Positions 35,469-49,999 of a stretch of DNA of 64,000 bases are shown piece after piece. Position numbers and translations under genes: made by a program. The DNA is taken from NCBI RefSeq assembly GCF_001424125.1, contig NZ_LMQI01000001.1, positions 731,691 to 795,690 on the forward strand. The letters are read 5' to 3'. The notes under the pieces are model-generated. The model made no database searches and was not told where the DNA came from. It worked only from the letters and a program-made list of their open reading frames with translations. Position 1 is the first letter of the stretch, and the number at the start of each line of letters is the position of its first letter. This stretch comes from Cellulomonas sp. Leaf395 (GTDB lineage Bacteria; Actinomycetota; Actinomycetes; Actinomycetales; Cellulomonadaceae).

Positions 35469-36989
35469 GTGCTGAACTTCCTCCTCCGCCGCATCCTGGC
35501 GGGTCTGGCCACCCTTTTCGTGGCCCTCTTCCTCATGTTCGTCCTGGTCGACGCCGCGATCGACCCGCTGCAGGACCTCCGCGAGAGCACAGCGCCGAAC
35601 AAGCAGCAGCTCATCGACGCGCGCATCGAGATGCTCAACCTGGACACCAACGTCGTCGTCCGGTTCTTCATGTGGCTCGGCAACCTGTTCACCGGCGACT
35701 TCGGTATCGCGTGGCGCTCGATGCAGCCCGTCAGGGACCTGCTCGCGCACGCCATCGGCTCGACCCTGCAGCTGGTCACCGCCGCGACCGTCCTGTCGCT
35801 GACCATCGGTGTCACCGTCGGCATCGTCAGCGCGCTGCGGCAGTACAGCGGCTTCGACTACGGGATCATCTTCCTGTCGTTCCTGCTCTACTCGCTGCCC
35901 TCCTTCTGGGTCGCCGTCCTGCTCAAGCAGTGGGCCGCGATCGGTTTCAACGACTTCCTCAAGGACCCGGTCATCGCCTGGTCGGTGATCGCGGGCATCG
36001 CGGTGATCGCGGGCCTGTTCTGGTCGCTCGCCGTCGGCGGGAGCGCCGCACGCCGGTGGCAGGTCTTCGGGGTCGCCGCTGCGGCGACCTTCGCGATGTT
36101 CGCCTACCTACAGCTCTCGGGCTGGTGGGAGCGTCCGCAGATCGGCCCCCTCCTGCTGCTGATCCTCGCCGGCGGCTCGGCGGTCGCCATCGCCGCGGTG
36201 TTCGCAGGCGTGCACAACCGTCGCGCCATGTGGACCGCGCTGACGACGGTCGGCGTGGGTCTTGCGCTGTACCTGCCGATGCAGGTCGTCTTCGACACGA
36301 TCGACGAGAACAACTGGATCATCTTCCTGCTCGCCCTGGTCGCCATGGGGGTCGGGTTCCTCATCGGCCGGCTCTACGGCGGGCCGGACTGGGGCATCTC
36401 GGCACGCACCGGCGCCGCGGTGGCGTTCATCACCGGCGGGCTCATCTTCATCGACCAGGTCATGCAGGTGTGGCCGCCCTACTTCCGTGCTCTGAGCGGG
36501 CGGCCCATCCCCACGTTCGGTGACCGCACCCCGGGACTGGGCGGCAACTACTGGGTCGGCGTGCTCGACGCGTTCACCCACCTGCTGCTGCCGACGGCCA
36601 CCCTCGTGCTCATCGCGTTCGCCGCGTACACGCGGTACTCGCGCTCCAGCATGCTCGAGGTGATGAACCAGGACTACATCCGGACGGCCCGGGCCAAGGG
36701 CCTGCCAGAGCGTGCGGTCGTGGTCCGCCACGGGTTCCGCAACACCCTGATCCCGCTCGCCACGATCGTGCCGATCGACATCATCACGCTCATCGGCGGT
36801 GCGGTCATCACCGAGGCGGTGTTCGCACGGCCCGGCATGGGCCAGCTGTTCGTCCGTTCGCTCAACGATGCCGAGATCGAGCCGGTGATGGGCTATCTCC
36901 TCATCACGGCGACGCTCGCCATCATCGCCAACATCGTCGCGGACATCATCTACGCGTCGGTCGACCCGAGAATCCGGTTGGACGCATGA
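35469..36989 (+). CDS. Oligopeptide ABC transporter permease (DppB type) with membrane insertion
   Basis: 506 residues against the usual 310-340. The N-terminal part (MLNFLLRRIL..., GDFGIAW, LQLVTAATVLSLTIGVTVGI) and the C-terminal part from about residue 361 (YWVGVLDAFTHLLLPT, YTRYSRSSMLEVMNQDYIRTARAKG, GGAVITEAVFARPGMG) are normal DppB, including the EAA-type loop. Between them, about residues 155-355, lies an extra block with six hydrophobic segments. GTG start with GAGGT upstream. Its stop overlaps DppC by ATGA. Confidence 0.9.
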   Translation: MLNFLLRRILAGLATLFVALFLMFVLVDAAIDPLQDLRESTAPNKQQLIDARIEMLNLDTNVVVRFFMWLGNLFTGDFGIAWRSMQPVRDLLAHAIGSTLQLVTAATVLSLTIGVTVGIVSALRQYSGFDYGIIFLSFLLYSLPSFWVAVLLKQWAAIGFNDFLKDPVIAWSVIAGIAVIAGLFWSLAVGGSAARRWQVFGVAAAATFAMFAYLQLSGWWERPQIGPLLLLILAGGSAVAIAAVFAGVHNRRAMWTALTTVGVGLALYLPMQVVFDTIDENNWIIFLLALVAMGVGFLIGRLYGGPDWGISARTGAAVAFITGGLIFIDQVMQVWPPYFRALSGRPIPTFGDRTPGLGGNYWVGVLDAFTHLLLPTATLVLIAFAAYTRYSRSSMLEVMNQDYIRTARAKGLPERAVVVRHGFRNTLIPLATIVPIDIITLIGGAVITEAVFARPGMGQLFVRSLNDAEIEPVMGYLLITATLAIIANIVADIIYASVDPRIRLDA

Positions 36990-38062
36990 GCACCTCCACG
37001 AACCCCGAGACCCCCTCGTCGGGCGACACCGTCGAGAACGCGATCGAGCTGCAGGACGTCGTCGGTCTGTCCCAGGGGCAGATCGTGCGCCGACGCTTCT
37101 TCCGGCACAAGGGAGCGCTCGTCGGCCTCGCCGCGCTGGGCGGGACGATCCTGCTCGCCGTCACCTCTGTCGGCGTCGGCCCCATCCCCGGCTGGTGGAT
37201 GTGGACCGGCTACGAGACCGGCAACCCGATGTCGAACGCCGGCGGTGCGCCGACGATGACTGTGGTCCCCCCGGCGCTCGGCATCCACCCGTTCGGCCAG
37301 GACGAGCTCGGGCGTGACATCTTCGCTCGGGTCATGCACGGCACGCAGACGTCGCTCAAGGTCATGTTCATCATCGGCATCGTGGCCTGCGTGCTCGGCG
37401 TCCTCGTGGGAGCCGTCGCCGGGTACTACCGCGGTGGCCGCGACACCGCCCTGATGCGGTTCACCGACCTGGTCATCACCGTGCCGACGATCGTAGTCGG
37501 CGCCGTGATCGGCAAGATGGCGGGCGGTATCAGCAGCAACTTCTTCGCGGTCGCGCTAGGCCTCATCCTGTGGACCACGCTGTCCCGGCTGGTCCGCGGA
37601 GAGTTCCTCGCCCTGCGCGAACGGGAGTTCGTCGACGCAGCTCGCGTTGCCGGTGCCAGCGGTGGCCGGATCATCTTCAAGCACATCCTGCCCAACGCGA
37701 TCGGCACGATCATCGTCAGCACCACGCTGCTGATGAGCTCCGCGATCCTGCTGGAGACGGCGCTCTCGTACCTCGGCTTCGGCATCCAGGCGCCGGAGAT
37801 CTCTCTGGGTCAGATGATCCAGACGTACCAGCAGGCGTTCTCCACGCGCCCCTGGCTGTTCTGGTGGCCCGGCATCTTCATCGTGCTCATCGCGCTGAGC
37901 GTCAACTTCATCGGTGATGGTCTGCGGGACGCGTTCGACCCCCGCCAGAAGCGGATCCCGTCCGAGCGCAAGATGGCCAAGGCCATGGAGGCGGACGCCT
38001 CCGCGCAGCGCGCACTGAACTCGAACCTGCCGCCCTCGTCCGGCAAGCTGGCTGGGCTGTGA
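36986..38062 (+). CDS. Oligopeptide ABC transporter permease (DppC type)
   Basis: 358 residues. OppC-type N-terminal helix after a ~45-residue charged tail, then GQDELGRDIFARVMHGTQTSLKV, the EAA loop REREFVDAARVAGASGGRIIFKHILPN, and LSYLGFGIQAPEISLGQM. Pairs with the DppB subunit, to which it is coupled by ATGA. The C-terminus is extended by about 30 charged residues. No terminator is seen before the antisense gene that follows. Confidence 0.93.
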   Translation: MSTSTNPETPSSGDTVENAIELQDVVGLSQGQIVRRRFFRHKGALVGLAALGGTILLAVTSVGVGPIPGWWMWTGYETGNPMSNAGGAPTMTVVPPALGIHPFGQDELGRDIFARVMHGTQTSLKVMFIIGIVACVLGVLVGAVAGYYRGGRDTALMRFTDLVITVPTIVVGAVIGKMAGGISSNFFAVALGLILWTTLSRLVRGEFLALREREFVDAARVAGASGGRIIFKHILPNAIGTIIVSTTLLMSSAILLETALSYLGFGIQAPEISLGQMIQTYQQAFSTRPWLFWWPGIFIVLIALSVNFIGDGLRDAFDPRQKRIPSERKMAKAMEADASAQRALNSNLPPSSGKLAGL

Positions 38063-38085
38063 CCGTGCCCACCCGCGCGTGCGGC

Positions 38086-38697
38086 TCAGGCGGTGGCCAG
38101 CACGGCCACCGACGTGCCGACGAGCACCAGGAGCGCCGCGATCGTCGCGACGTGCCAGTGGCGCTCGGGGCGGATGCCGGCTGCGGTGCGGGCCCGCTCC
38201 GCGTCGCGCAGGAAGCCCGCGTCGGCCAGGGCCCGGTGGCGGTCGCCGATCGCTGCGGCGACGTCCTCGGCCGTGGCGTGCAGCCTGGCGTCCTTCGTGG
38301 ACGTGGGGACCACGTCGTCGTCGGAGGTTCCGGTGGAGCGGCGCATGCGGGACGCTGTGCCGCTCGACCGGGGCGCCGCCCAGGCGGTCACGTCGCCGTC
38401 GGTGGTGTGCAGCACCAGGGACCACTGGACGGTCAGTCCTCGGTAGGTGGGCCAGGGCACCTGGGTGCTGCGCAGCGGATTGCGGACCAGCACGCCGCCG
38501 TCGCTCACGACGACAGCCGGACGCCAGAACAGCGCCCACACGCCCAGCACGACCGCGCCGGCCAGCGGCAGCGCGCGGACGACCTCATCGAGGCCGTCCT
38601 GCACACCCACGGCGACCACCGCCCCGAGGGCGACGACGCCCGCGGCGACCGTCAGCGCACGGCCGTAGCTCGACGAGAACTCCAGAGTGGGACGCAC
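38086..38697 (-). CDS. Membrane PH-domain protein, antisense within the peptide-importer operon
   Basis: 203 residues. Two N-terminal helices (about 11-30, 41-58), then a PH-like strand region (AVVVSDGGVLVRNPLRSTQVPWPTYRGLTVQWSLVLHT) of the actinobacterial Cfp6-like PH family, a charged linker, and a C-terminal helix. GTG start at 38697 with a weak ribosome site. It lies on the opposite strand between dppC and the ATPase gene, so its expression could interfere with the operon. Function unknown. Confidence 0.82.
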   Translation of the reverse strand: MRPTLEFSSSYGRALTVAAGVVALGAVVAVGVQDGLDEVVRALPLAGAVVLGVWALFWRPAVVVSDGGVLVRNPLRSTQVPWPTYRGLTVQWSLVLHTTDGDVTAWAAPRSSGTASRMRRSTGTSDDDVVPTSTKDARLHATAEDVAAAIGDRHRALADAGFLRDAERARTAAGIRPERHWHVATIAALLVLVGTSVAVLATA

Positions 38698-38777
38698 ATG
38701 CCCATGCTCGCAGAACCGCAGGTGGCGACCATCCTGACCGGATACGCCCACCGTGCGCAGGAAGGATCCTGATCCCC

Positions 38778-40631
38778 GTGGCCATCGACATCTCGGACGC
38801 CCCACCGCCCACCGACACCCGCCAGCCCGTGCTGCAGGTGCGGGACCTCGGCGTCGACTTCTATGTGGACGGCACCTGGTACCCGGCCGCGGCCGGCATC
38901 AACTACGACGTGCGCCCTGGCGAGGTGCTCGCGATCGTCGGCGAGTCCGGTTCCGGCAAGACGCAGTCGTCGATGGCGCTCATGGGCCTGCTCCCGCCCA
39001 ACGGCCGGGCCCGTGGCTCGGCCGTGATCGGGGACCGCGAGCTCATCGGGATGCCGGCGCACAAGCTGCGCCGGATCCGCGGCAAGGAGATCGCGATGAT
39101 CTTCCAGGAGCCGATGACCGCGCTGAACCCGGTCTTCACCATCGGCTTCCAGATCGTCGAGACCCTGCGGACCCACTTCGAGATGGGTCCGGCGGAGGCC
39201 CGGGTGCGGGCGCTCGAGCTCCTGCGTCTCGTCGAGATCCCGAACCCCGAGACCCGGATCGACGCGTACCCGCACCAGCTGTCCGGCGGTCAGCGACAGC
39301 GCGCGATGATCGCCCAGGCCCTCGCCTGCGACCCGAAGCTGCTCATCGCGGACGAGCCGACCACCGCCCTCGACGTCACCGTCCAGGCCGAGATCCTCAA
39401 GCTGATGCGGGACCTGCGTTCGCGCATCGACTCGGGCATCGTGCTGATCACGCACGACATGGGCGTCGTCGCCGACATGGCGGACACGATGATCGTGATG
39501 AAGGACGGCAAGGTCGTCGAGCAGGGGGAGGCGCGCCAGCTGTTCGCGAACCCCCAGCACCCGTACACGATCAAGCTGCTCGACGCGGTCCCGCACCTCG
39601 GGCGCAGCACCGAGGCTCAGAAGGCGGAGGACGCGGCGCAGTCCGGGACGACCGCGACCCCGGTCGCGGACGCGCCGGCGGTCACCACGTCGGACCGCGC
39701 GGTCGTCCTCGAGGCGAAGCAGATGGTCATCGAGTACCCCGGCCGTCGTCGCACGCCGGCCTTCCGCGCCGTCGACGGGGTGGACCTGACCATCCGCGCC
39801 GGTGAGGTCGTCGGGCTCGTCGGTGAGTCCGGGTCGGGCAAGACCACGATCGGTCGCGCGGTCGTCGGGCTGCTGCCCGTCACGTCGGGCACGCTGCGGA
39901 TCGTCGGCCAGGACATGGTGGGCGCGTCGAACAAGGACCTCAAGCCGCTGCGCACCAAGGTCGGGATCGTCTTCCAGGACCCGGGCTCATCGCTCAACCC
40001 GCGGCTGCCCATCGGCGAGTCCATCGCGGAGCCGCTGCTGCTTCACCGCGGGCTCAAGGGCGCGGAGATGTCGAGGGCCGTCGAGACGCTCCTGGACCAG
40101 GTCGAGCTGCCGCGCGCGATGCGCAACCGGTACCCGCACGAGCTGTCCGGCGGTCAGCGCCAGCGCGTCGGCATCGCCCGCTCGCTCGCGCTCGAGCCGC
40201 AGCTGCTGGTCGCGGACGAGCCGACGTCCGCCCTCGACGTCTCGGTCCAGGCGACCGTGCTCGCGCTCTTCCAGGACCTGCAGCGCGAGCACGGCTTCGC
40301 GTGCCTGTTCATCAGCCACGACCTCGCCGTCGTGGAGATGCTCGCGGACCGGATCGCCGTCATGCACAACGGCAAGCTGGTCGAGGTGGGCGAGACCGCG
40401 CAGGTGGTCAACCACCCGAAGGACCCGTACACGCAGCGGCTGCTCGCCGCGGTGCCGGTGCCGGACCCCGCTGCGCAGCAGGCCCGACGTGAGGCGCGCG
40501 ACGCGCTCCTCGAGGCGCAGCGCGACGAGCTCGAGCGCGACGAGCTGGTCAAGGCGCACGACGCCGAGAACATCGACGCGCACGACATCACCGACGTCGA
40601 CAACGAGCGGATGACCGGCCGCGGGTTCTGA
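38778..40631 (+). CDS. Fused oligopeptide ABC transporter ATPase (DppD-DppF)
   Basis: 617 residues holding two complete ABC domains in tandem, which normally are two proteins. Domain 1: Walker [10 protein letters not shown] (55-63), [26 protein letters not shown]. Domain 2 from about residue 315: GESGSGKTT near 348, [26 protein letters not shown]. Each ends with the oligopeptide-family segment [12 protein letters not shown] or [15 protein letters not shown] start 38778 with AAGGA 11 nt upstream. Powers the DppB/DppC channel, from which it is separated by the antisense PH gene. Confidence 0.93.
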   Translation: MAIDISDAPPPTDTRQPVLQVRDLGVDFYVDGTWYPAAAGINYDVRPGEVLAIVGESGSGKTQSSMALMGLLPPNGRARGSAVIGDRELIGMPAHKLRRIRGKEIAMIFQEPMTALNPVFTIGFQIVETLRTHFEMGPAEARVRALELLRLVEIPNPETRIDAYPHQLSGGQRQRAMIAQALACDPKLLIADEPTTALDVTVQAEILKLMRDLRSRIDSGIVLITHDMGVVADMADTMIVMKDGKVVEQGEARQLFANPQHPYTIKLLDAVPHLGRSTEAQKAEDAAQSGTTATPVADAPAVTTSDRAVVLEAKQMVIEYPGRRRTPAFRAVDGVDLTIRAGEVVGLVGESGSGKTTIGRAVVGLLPVTSGTLRIVGQDMVGASNKDLKPLRTKVGIVFQDPGSSLNPRLPIGESIAEPLLLHRGLKGAEMSRAVETLLDQVELPRAMRNRYPHELSGGQRQRVGIARSLALEPQLLVADEPTSALDVSVQATVLALFQDLQREHGFACLFISHDLAVVEMLADRIAVMHNGKLVEVGETAQVVNHPKDPYTQRLLAAVPVPDPAAQQARREARDALLEAQRDELERDELVKAHDAENIDAHDITDVDNERMTGRGF

Positions 40632-40636
40632 CCCGG

Positions 40637-40665
40637 GGATGCCCGCGCGCGGTGCTCGCGCATCC
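40637..40665 (+). terminator. Weak hairpin after the fused ATPase gene
   Basis: GGATGC...GCATCC arms enclose 17 nt of GC-rich sequence, 6 nt after the stop. The interior pairs poorly, so it is only a candidate. Confidence 0.35.
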
Positions 40666-40714
40666 GGCGCGCCCCGGCTCCGTTCTTCCGATTCGAGCAG
40701 ATCTGTCCGGCAGG

Positions 40715-40743
40715 TTGACCTTTTGGTGGAAACGACCGATACC
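40715..40743 (+). promoter_or_regulatory. Promoter of the LpqW-like lipoprotein gene
   Basis: TTGACC (40715-40720), 17-bp spacer, GATACC (40738-40743): near-consensus housekeeping promoter 56 bp before the GTG. It indicates that this lipoprotein is not simply the last gene of the peptide-importer operon. Confidence 0.65.
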
Positions 40744-40798
40744 TCGGTGACGGGGCGCGGTGGCCGCCTCGATGATGTCGGTTCTCTGGAGGCGCGCG

Positions 40799-42607
40799 GT
40801 GTTCAAGGGGTCACGTTTCGGGGTCGTCGCGCTGGTCGCGCTCCTGGCGGTCGGGGGCTGCACGCAGGAGGCGCCTGCGCCGGACCGGACCGGCACCGCG
40901 GTGGTGACGGTGGGGATGCCGTTCACGTCGCTGAACGGCGGGACCGCTGAGGGTCGAGCGCCCGGCAGCACGCTGGTGCGTTCCTTGGTGCAGGCGGGGT
41001 TCGTCTCGCTCGACCAGGACGGCGCCGCGGTGTTCGACGAGACCTTCGGCACCGTGCAGAAGGTCAGCGACTCGCCCCTGACGGTGACGTACACCATCGA
41101 CCCCGCGGCGACCTGGTCGGACGGGACGGCCGTCACCCCCGCCGACCTGCTGCTCGAGTGGGCAGCACGCAGCGGTCAGCTCGACGACGTGACCCCCGAG
41201 CTCGACGCGCAGGGCGGCATCACCAACAACGACGCGCTCGACGCGGGGGTCGCGTTCGCGGCGGCCTCGCCGGCGCTCGTGCAGGCGCAGCAGCTGCCGA
41301 CCGTGGACGGAGCGACACTGACGCTCGTCTACGCGACGCCCGTCCCGGACTGGCAGGTCGCGCTCGACGTCAACGTCCCCGCGCACGTCGTGGGGCAGAC
41401 CTCGCTGGGGGTCGAGGACCCGACGGAGGCGGCCGCGGCGGTGACCAAGGCGATCGTCGACGAGGACAAGGAGGCGCTGAGCTCGATCTCCGCGGCCTGG
41501 CGGACGGACTTCGACGCCGACGCGCTCGCGCAGCACGTCGACCAGGCGGTCTCCACCGGCCCGTACGCCGTGGACGTCATCGTGCCGGGCGAGCGTGTCG
41601 AGCTGGTCCGCAACGACGAGTACGAGGGCGACGGTGCCGCGAGCTACGACCGCGTGGTGGTGCGCAGCGACCTGGAGCCGTTGGAGCAGGTCGAGGCGCT
41701 CGCCGCGGGCTCGGTGGACGTGGTTGCTCCGACGGACACCCGGGACGTGCTCGACGCCCTGGCGGACGTGACCGGCGCGGACGTGCGCACGGGTGGTGAC
41801 AGCACGCTCCAGCTCCAGGTCCAGGCAGCCGGGGCCGGCGCGTTCGACCCCGCCACGTACGGCGGTGACGCCGCGGTCGCGTCGGCGGTGCGCCACGCCT
41901 TCCTGGCGACCGTGCCGCGGGACGCCATCGTCTCGAGCGTGGTCGCTCCGCTGTGGCCGGAAGCGGTCGTCGCCTCGGCGCTGCTGCCCACCGTCGGTCC
42001 GGATGCCGGGGGTGACGTGGCCTCGAGCGGGCCGGCGGACATCGCGGGGGCGCGCCGGCTGCTGGACGACGCCGGCGTCGCCGGGCCCGTCACGGTGCAG
42101 GTGCTGGTCAACACCACGGACCCGCTGCGTGCCGCGATGCTTGCGCTGATCACCGAGTCGGCGTCCGCCGTCGGGTTCGAGGTCGAGCCGTACACCCCGG
42201 TCGACGGTCTCGGTCCGGACCTGGTGGGGGCACCGGACGCGTGGGACGCGGCGCTGGTGCCGGTGCCGCAGTCGGACCTGCCGCTCGACTCGGTGGTCTC
42301 GCGGTGGCGGACGGGGGGCGCGACGAACGTCACCGGCTGGTCCGACCCGGCGACCGACGCCGCTGCGGGGACGCTCGCGCAGACGCTCGACCCGGACGCG
42401 GTCGAGGACCAGCTGGCCGCGGTCGCGGAGAGCCTCGACGCGGGCGGCGCGGTCCTCTCGCTGGTGCGGCAGCCCATCGCCGTCGCTACGCGCGGTTCGG
42501 CCGCACCGACCGCGGGGACCACGCCCGCGGCGCCCGATGTCGAGCCGCTCGCGCTGGGCCGGGCGGACCTGACCGACTGGTGGGCGTGGGCGCGAGCTGA
42601 CGGCTGA
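40799..42607 (+). CDS. Family-5 solute-binding lipoprotein, LpqW-like
   Basis: 602 residues. Signal peptide with lipobox VGGC (Cys21). It shares long stretches with the lipoprotein at 33436-35277 (DLLLEWAA.SG, ITN.DALDAGV.F.AASPA, FDPATYGGDA), so the two are paralogues. Start GTG 40799 with GGAGG 6 nt upstream gives MFKGSRFGVV; longer starts (from 40760) lack a site. Its place directly before typA matches mycobacterial lpqW, a regulator of lipomannan/mannoside synthesis rather than a transporter; that role is inference. It has its own promoter. Confidence 0.85.
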   Translation: MFKGSRFGVVALVALLAVGGCTQEAPAPDRTGTAVVTVGMPFTSLNGGTAEGRAPGSTLVRSLVQAGFVSLDQDGAAVFDETFGTVQKVSDSPLTVTYTIDPAATWSDGTAVTPADLLLEWAARSGQLDDVTPELDAQGGITNNDALDAGVAFAAASPALVQAQQLPTVDGATLTLVYATPVPDWQVALDVNVPAHVVGQTSLGVEDPTEAAAAVTKAIVDEDKEALSSISAAWRTDFDADALAQHVDQAVSTGPYAVDVIVPGERVELVRNDEYEGDGAASYDRVVVRSDLEPLEQVEALAAGSVDVVAPTDTRDVLDALADVTGADVRTGGDSTLQLQVQAAGAGAFDPATYGGDAAVASAVRHAFLATVPRDAIVSSVVAPLWPEAVVASALLPTVGPDAGGDVASSGPADIAGARRLLDDAGVAGPVTVQVLVNTTDPLRAAMLALITESASAVGFEVEPYTPVDGLGPDLVGAPDAWDAALVPVPQSDLPLDSVVSRWRTGGATNVTGWSDPATDAAAGTLAQTLDPDAVEDQLAAVAESLDAGGAVLSLVRQPIAVATRGSAAPTAGTTPAAPDVEPLALGRADLTDWWAWARADG

Positions 42608-42650
42608 GTGCGTCTGGTCACCTTCTGACGCCCGGGTGCGGGTCTGCGGG

Positions 42651-42656
42651 TAGAAT
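42651..42656 (+). promoter_or_regulatory. -10 box upstream of typA
   Basis: TAGAAT, close to the TANNNT consensus, 44 nt before the first typA ATG. No convincing -35 box at 17-19 bp. Confidence 0.5.
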
Positions 42657-42700
42657 CGATCGGCGCGGCCGACGACCCGGCGCGCTCCCCACCTTCTGAG

Positions 42701-44671
<1,971 letters not shown>

Positions 44672-44678
44672 TCACTCC

Positions 44679-45635
44679 ATGCTGACGGCGGGTGGCCTCG
44701 TCGCGGTGCACGCGCACCCCGACGACGAGTCGCTCGTGACCGGCGCGCTTCTGGCCACGTGGGCAGCCGCCGGTCGTCCCGTCACGGTGGTGACCTGCAC
44801 GCGCGGCGAGCGCGGCGAGGTCATCGGCGAGCGCCTGGCCCACCTCGAGGGGGACGGGCCGGCGCTCGCCGAGCACCGCGACCACGAGCTGGGCAAGGCA
44901 CTGGCCGCGCTCGGGGTCCGGGACCGCGGGTATCTCGACACGATCCCCGGTTCCGTCGACCGGCGGTTCGAGGACTCCGGCATGGAATGGGTGGGAACGG
45001 GTCGGGCCGGGCTTCCCGACGAGATCCCGGCGGACGCGTTCGTCGGCGTCGGTCTCGAGGAGGCCGCCGAGCGGCTGGCCCGCGTGATCCGCGCACGCCG
45101 TCCGGACGTCGTCGTCACGTACGAGCCCGGCGGCGGCTACGGCCACCCCGACCACGTCCGCACCCACGAGGTGACGCAGTGGGCGGTCGACCTCGCCGGG
45201 GCGCGCTCCGACCAGGCCTCCCCCGCGTTCGCCGTGCCCGTCGTCCTGTGGGCCGTGCAGGGTCGCCTCGCTCTTCAGCGTGGCCTGCGCGCCCTGCGCG
45301 GCGACGCGGTCCTCGCGGTGCTCGGTTCGCTGCGCGACGACCTCGAGCTGCCGGACCCCGCCGCGGAGCTGCCGTCGGTCGCCGTCCCGGACGACGAGAT
45401 CGAGCTCGAGGTCGATGTGCTGCCCGTGCGTGACCGCGTCCTGGACGCCCTGCGCGCGCACCTCACACAGGTCCAGGCGATCCGGGCCGTCGACGACGAC
45501 AGCGGCCTCGTCGCCTGCTACGCCCTCAGCAACCGCGTGCTGGCGCCGGTCCTGCCCACGGAGGCGTACCGGCGGGGGGCCGGCGGCTCGGGCGCGGACG
45601 TCGTCTGGCCCGCGGGCGTCCGCCCGGTAACGTGA
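44679..45635 (+). CDS. mshB: Mycothiol biosynthesis GlcNAc-inositol deacetylase
   Basis: 318 residues, LmbE/PIG-L fold. Zinc motif AHPDDE (His13, Asp16) and the later GHPDHVRTH supply the metal ligands. It deacetylates GlcNAc-Ins to GlcN-Ins, the second committed mycothiol step. Length and the neighbours match actinobacterial mshB rather than Mca (no mycothiol-conjugate C-terminal extension). The stop overlaps the next gene by GTGA. Confidence 0.9.
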   Translation: MLTAGGLVAVHAHPDDESLVTGALLATWAAAGRPVTVVTCTRGERGEVIGERLAHLEGDGPALAEHRDHELGKALAALGVRDRGYLDTIPGSVDRRFEDSGMEWVGTGRAGLPDEIPADAFVGVGLEEAAERLARVIRARRPDVVVTYEPGGGYGHPDHVRTHEVTQWAVDLAGARSDQASPAFAVPVVLWAVQGRLALQRGLRALRGDAVLAVLGSLRDDLELPDPAAELPSVAVPDDEIELEVDVLPVRDRVLDALRAHLTQVQAIRAVDDDSGLVACYALSNRVLAPVLPTEAYRRGAGGSGADVVWPAGVRPVT

Positions 45636-46054
45636 CGCGAGTGCAACGCCTCTCCGCCGGCGCGATCGCCTCGACCCTCGCGGCACTCCTGCTCGGGGTG
45701 CTCGTCGGCACCCTCGGCACCGTGATGCACCGCAGCATCCCGCCGTGGGGGGTCGTCGTCTGCCTCATCCTCGCGTTCGTCGCCGCGGTCACGGTCCGGG
45801 CGTGGGCGGGGTTCGTCCCCCTCGTTGGCTACGCGGTCGGCGTCTTCGTCACCGTGCAGCTCCTCACCCGGCGCGGCCCGGGCGGCGACACCCTCGTGCC
45901 TGACGGGCAGACGATCGGCTGGGTGTGGGTGCTCGGCTCCATCGCGGTGGTGATCATCGCCGCTGTCCTGCCGCGCGCCCTATTCGACGACCGGCCTCGG
46001 GCGCGGCGCACGCCCATAGAGCCAGAGCGCGAGCTCGTGGACCCCCCTCCGTGA
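45632..46054 (+). CDS. DUF6113-like small membrane protein
   Basis: 140 residues with four hydrophobic segments (about 9-30, 39-59, 64-80, 98-116) and a short basic, Pro-rich C-terminal tail. The same small membrane gene follows mshB in other actinobacteria. GTG start overlaps mshB (GTGA) and its stop overlaps the flavin reductase (GTGA). Function unknown; the context hints at thiol or redox homeostasis. Confidence 0.8.
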   Translation: MTRVQRLSAGAIASTLAALLLGVLVGTLGTVMHRSIPPWGVVVCLILAFVAAVTVRAWAGFVPLVGYAVGVFVTVQLLTRRGPGGDTLVPDGQTIGWVWVLGSIAVVIIAAVLPRALFDDRPRARRTPIEPERELVDPPP

Positions 46055-46536
46055 GCGAGCCGGACACGTTCCGCGCCGCGATCGCACGGCTTCCCGCGGG
46101 GGTCGCGGTCATCACGCTGCGCTGGCGAGGCACCCTGCACGCCATGACGGCCAGCGCGATCACGTCGGTGTCCCTCGAGCCGCCGATGCTCCTGTTCTGC
46201 GTGCACACCGACGCCCGGTTCCGCGACGCGCTCGACGACGTGGACACCTGGTCCGTGAGCGTCCTGGCCGACGACCAGGCACCGACCGCCGACTGGCTGG
46301 CCTCCCCGGGGCGGCCCGCTATCGACCAGCTCGCGCGAGTCCCGCACCGACCGGCCCCCGTCGCCGACGCCGTCTGGCTCGACGGTGCTGCGGCGTGGTT
46401 CGACTGCCGGACGGACTCGGTGCACCGGGCGGGGGACCACGACGTCGTCGTCGGCTCCGTCGTGGTCGCCGAGCAGGGGCCCGCAGGTGCGGGTGGCCTC
46501 GTCCACCTGCGCGGACGCCTGCACCGCGTCCGCTGA
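46051..46536 (+). CDS. Flavin reductase-domain protein
   Basis: 161 residues. Opens FRAAIARLPAGVAVIT, TASAITSVSLEPPMLLFCV and WSVSVLADDQ, the FMN-binding split-barrel flavin reductase (HpaC/ActVB-like) pattern, with HxxxDHDVVVGSVV near 135. It would reduce FMN with NAD(P)H or act as an FMN-dependent oxidoreductase. Last gene of the coupled typA-mshB-DUF6113 set. Confidence 0.88.
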   Translation: MSEPDTFRAAIARLPAGVAVITLRWRGTLHAMTASAITSVSLEPPMLLFCVHTDARFRDALDDVDTWSVSVLADDQAPTADWLASPGRPAIDQLARVPHRPAPVADAVWLDGAAAWFDCRTDSVHRAGDHDVVVGSVVVAEQGPAGAGGLVHLRGRLHRVR

Positions 46537-46825
46537 CGCTCCTGCATCACAGCGCACTTCTCGCCCGCTCCATCTCGTCGGCACAGCCCACCGCAACCGT
46601 GTCGGTGACGGAGACCCGACATGCGTCTCCTTCGGTGCACAGCGCACCGCACCGGCGCCTGCGGTCGCCGCGCGGACGACGGTGACGAGAAGTCCGGGCC
46701 TCGTCGGTTTGTGGCGGGTGAGAACGTCGTGCACGTGCTGTGGAGCGGCCAAAATCGGTTGGTCCAGGCACGTAGACTCGCGCGGACGCGTTGTGTGCGC
46801 GCGCGAAGCAGCAGCGGGGGAGCGG
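46537..46825. other. 289-bp non-coding gap before the VanW gene
   Basis: No gene or stable hairpin seen. A TAGACT box (46773-46778) 48 nt before the VanW ATG is the best -10 candidate; no matching -35 at 16-19 bp. Confidence 0.35.
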
Positions 46826-49999
<3,174 letters not shown>

